Notes under the pieces: generated by a model
What the model saw: the letters and a program-made list of their open reading frames with translations, nothing else
What the model was told of the DNA's origin: nothing
Databases searched by the model: none
In this document: positions 48,046 to 49,813 of the stretch, one piece after another
Layout: every line of letters starts with the position of its first letter
Position numbering within the stretch: the first letter of the stretch is position 1
Program-made: the position numbers and the translations under genes
NCBI GenBank assembly: GCA_035570275.1
Contig: DATMNI010000137.1
Location: forward strand, 1 to 49,813
DNA length: 49,813 bases
Source of the DNA: DATMNI01 sp035570275
GTDB taxonomy: Bacteria > Acidobacteriota > Terriglobia > Bryobacterales > Bryobacteraceae
Direction: 5' to 3'

Positions 48046-49813
48046 AGCCAGCCGGGCCGTACGCCGAACGAGCAGAAGATCGGCGATTACTTCGGCGCCT
48101 GCATGGATGAGGCGGCGGTGGAGAAGGCCGGAATCGGGCCGCTGCGCCAGCGGCTGAATGAGATCGCGGCCCAGAAGCGCATGGCCGATCTGCCGCCGCT
48201 GCTGGGCCGTTTGCACCTGCGGACGGAGAGCGACAGCCCGTTGTTCGGGTTCGGATCGGCGCAGGACTTCGAGGATTCGCAGCGCGTAATCGCGTTCGCT
48301 TCGGCCAGCGGCCTGGGGTTGCCGGACCGCGACTACTACGTAAAGGACGACGCCAAATCGCAGGAGACGCGCGCCAGGTACCTGGAGCACGTGGCGGCAA
48401 TGTTCCAACTGCTGGGCGATTCGGCCAGCCCATCGAATACCGAAGCGCAGACCGTGATGGCCATTGAGACGGCGCTGGCCAAGGCCTCGCTGACCCGCGT
48501 GGACAAGCGCGATCCCTACAAGCTCTTCCATAAGATGACGCGGGCGCAGTTGGTGAAGCTGACGCCGTCATTCAACTGGGGCGCTTATTGGAAGGCCGTC
48601 GGCCTCGCAGCGCCGGCGCAAGTCAACGTGACGGAGCCGGAGTTCTTCAAAGAGGTGGATAAGCAACTGCGGAGCCGGAGCTTGGCGGATTGGAAGGTTT
48701 ACCTGCGCTGGCACCTGGCGCATTCCGAATCGGCTTATCTTTCGTCCGCCTTCGTGAAGGCCAACTTCGATTTCTACAGCCGGTACCTTCGCGGCGTGGC
48801 CGAAATGCAGCCGCGATGGAAGCGCTGCGTACGGTTCGTGGACCGCGACCTGGGCGAGGCGCTGGGGCAGGTCTTCGTGGCCAGGACGTTCCGGCCCGAC
48901 ACCAAATCCAAGGCGCTGGCCATGACGCAACAGATCGAAAAGGCCATGCAGGCCGACCTGTCCCAGCTTTCCTGGATGGGTGAAGAAACCAGAAAGCAGG
49001 CCCTGGTAAAGTTGCACGAGGTAGTGAACAAGATCGGGTATCCCGACCCGTGGCGCGACTACAGCGAGTTACTGATTGTTGCCGGTGACTTCGTGGGTAA
49101 CGTGGACCGGTCGGTGGAATTCGAGTCCAGGCGGCAGTTGCGAAAGATCGGCCGGCCGGTGGACCGCAAAGAATGGGACATGACACCGCCCACGGTGGAC
49201 GCCGATTACAATCCGCAGATGAACGACATCAATTTCCCGGCGGGCGTGCTGCAGCCGCCGTTGTTCGATTCCAAAATGGACGATGCTCCTAACTACGGAA
49301 ACACCGGGGCCACCATCGGGCACGAACTGACCCACGGATTTGACGAAGAAGGCCGCCAGTTCGACGCCACCGGCAATCTGCGCGACTGGTGGACCAAGAG
49401 GGACGCGGATGAGTTCGTAAAGCGCGCCAGTTGCATTTCGGACCAGTATTCGCAGTACACCGTGGTGGACGATATCAAAATCAACGGAAAGTTGACGCTC
49501 GGCGAAGACACGGCGGATTTGGGCGGCACCATCCTGGCGTATCTGGCCTGGAAGGAGGCCACGCGCGGCCAGAGTTTACAGCCGATTGCAGGCTTCACAC
49601 CCGATCAGCGCTTCTTTATCGGCATGGCGCAATGGGCGTGCGGCGATGAACGGCCGGAGAGCAAACGCGTGAACGCCGTCACCAATCCGCATTCGCCGAA
49701 TGAGTACCGGATCAACGGCGTGGTGAGCAATATGCCGGAGTTCGCCAAGGCCTTCTCGTGTAAAGCGGGGCAGAAGATGGTGCGGCAGCAGTTATGCCGC
49801 GTCTGGTGACGGT

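Larger units (their letters stand above)
47686..49809 (+). pseudogene. M13-family metallopeptidase (neprilysin/PepO-like) interrupted by an in-frame TGA
   Basis: A single frame of about 708 codons from the GTG at 47686 to the final CRVW and TGA at 49809, broken only by TGA at 47935-47937. The leader is MDRHVVLLASLALLTGVHAQ. The first exofacial part RAVDPCQDFFHYSCGNWIRM and VYAKLQVDNQRFL precede the stop, where relatives have Trp (QRFLWGIL). The frame then resumes with two in-frame palindromic repeats (47952-48045) and continues IGDYFGACMDEAAVEKAG. The zinc site IGHELTHGFDEEGRQFD and GEDTADLGG is intact, but the substrate-binding NAYY motif reads VDADY. Without readthrough or an internal start (for example ATG 48103) no complete enzyme is made. 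Pseudogene is the best reading; a base error at the TGA is the alternative. Confidence 0.85.

Overview
The window reads as a GC-rich chromosomal segment of an Acidobacteriota bacterium, most likely of the Solibacteraceae/Bryobacterales group. This is inferred from family content, not from any database hit. The markers are an ECF sigma factor overlapping a Ser/Thr kinase-TPR receptor, a VWFA-related acidobacterial domain protein, an SBBP beta-propeller surface protein, a remnant of an acidobacterial-type (ADOP/MacB-like) permease, winged-helix/TolB-like hybrid regulators, Tat-exported enzymes and PEP-CTERM/IPTL-CTERM proteins. No rRNA or tRNA gene was recognised.

Layout. 0-3.6 kb: STPK-TPR receptor kinase and its overlapping ECF sigma factor (minus strand). 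3.6-6.1 kb: a secreted protein, then a patch of broken accessory genes (a HTH-like ORF plus a frameshifted FLNVPYD-family gene, a small coiled-coil protein, a PIN-toxin tail). 6.1-8.7 kb: lpxD, a LOG-family protein and a GNAT acetyltransferase. 8.8-16 kb: SBBP surface protein, small secreted proteins, an epoxide-hydrolase remnant, a Tat-exported mannonate-dehydratase-like enzyme, a Tat-exported class V aminotransferase and a Gly/Ala/Lys repeat protein. 16-18.2 kb: a large radical SAM protein resembling tetraether/membrane-spanning lipid synthases, with a clear terminator. 18.5-20 kb: a second gene graveyard (PEP-CTERM tail, ADOP permease scar, DUF4160 5' fragment). 20-26 kb: vanadium-haloperoxidase-like enzyme, transmembrane winged-helix regulator, BBP2-type porin, DUF4160/DUF2442 pair. 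26-32.6 kb: a complete RND efflux operon (permease, adaptor, TolC). 32.6-34.2 kb: Uma2 nuclease between direct repeats and a VapBC pair. 34.3-45 kb: housekeeping and envelope genes (glmU, VWFA protein, hybrid histidine kinase, M28 peptidase, Vgb-like propeller, bcp, gatB, a lipoprotein). 44.5-49.8 kb: small membrane protein, rph, rdgB, a palindromic repeat array, an MFS transporter and an M13 peptidase interrupted by a stop codon.

Two things stand out. First, a dispersed palindromic repeat (9-nt arms GACAGACGA/TCGTCTGTC around about 10 nt) occurs at least eight times. It forms a spacerless tandem array after rdgB, supplies the C-terminus of the GNAT protein, and is inserted in frame twice inside the M13 peptidase gene with a duplicated piece of host sequence. 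Other repeat families lie in the MFS stop region, around the Uma2 gene and around the histidine kinase. Second, the radical SAM protein has the cysteine layout of Tes/MSS-type enzymes that join lipid tails, which fits the membrane-spanning lipids known from Acidobacteria.

The conserved genes are intact, whereas small accessory genes are repeatedly broken. That pattern suggests real decay of accessory genes, although single-base assembly errors could explain some individual frameshifts.
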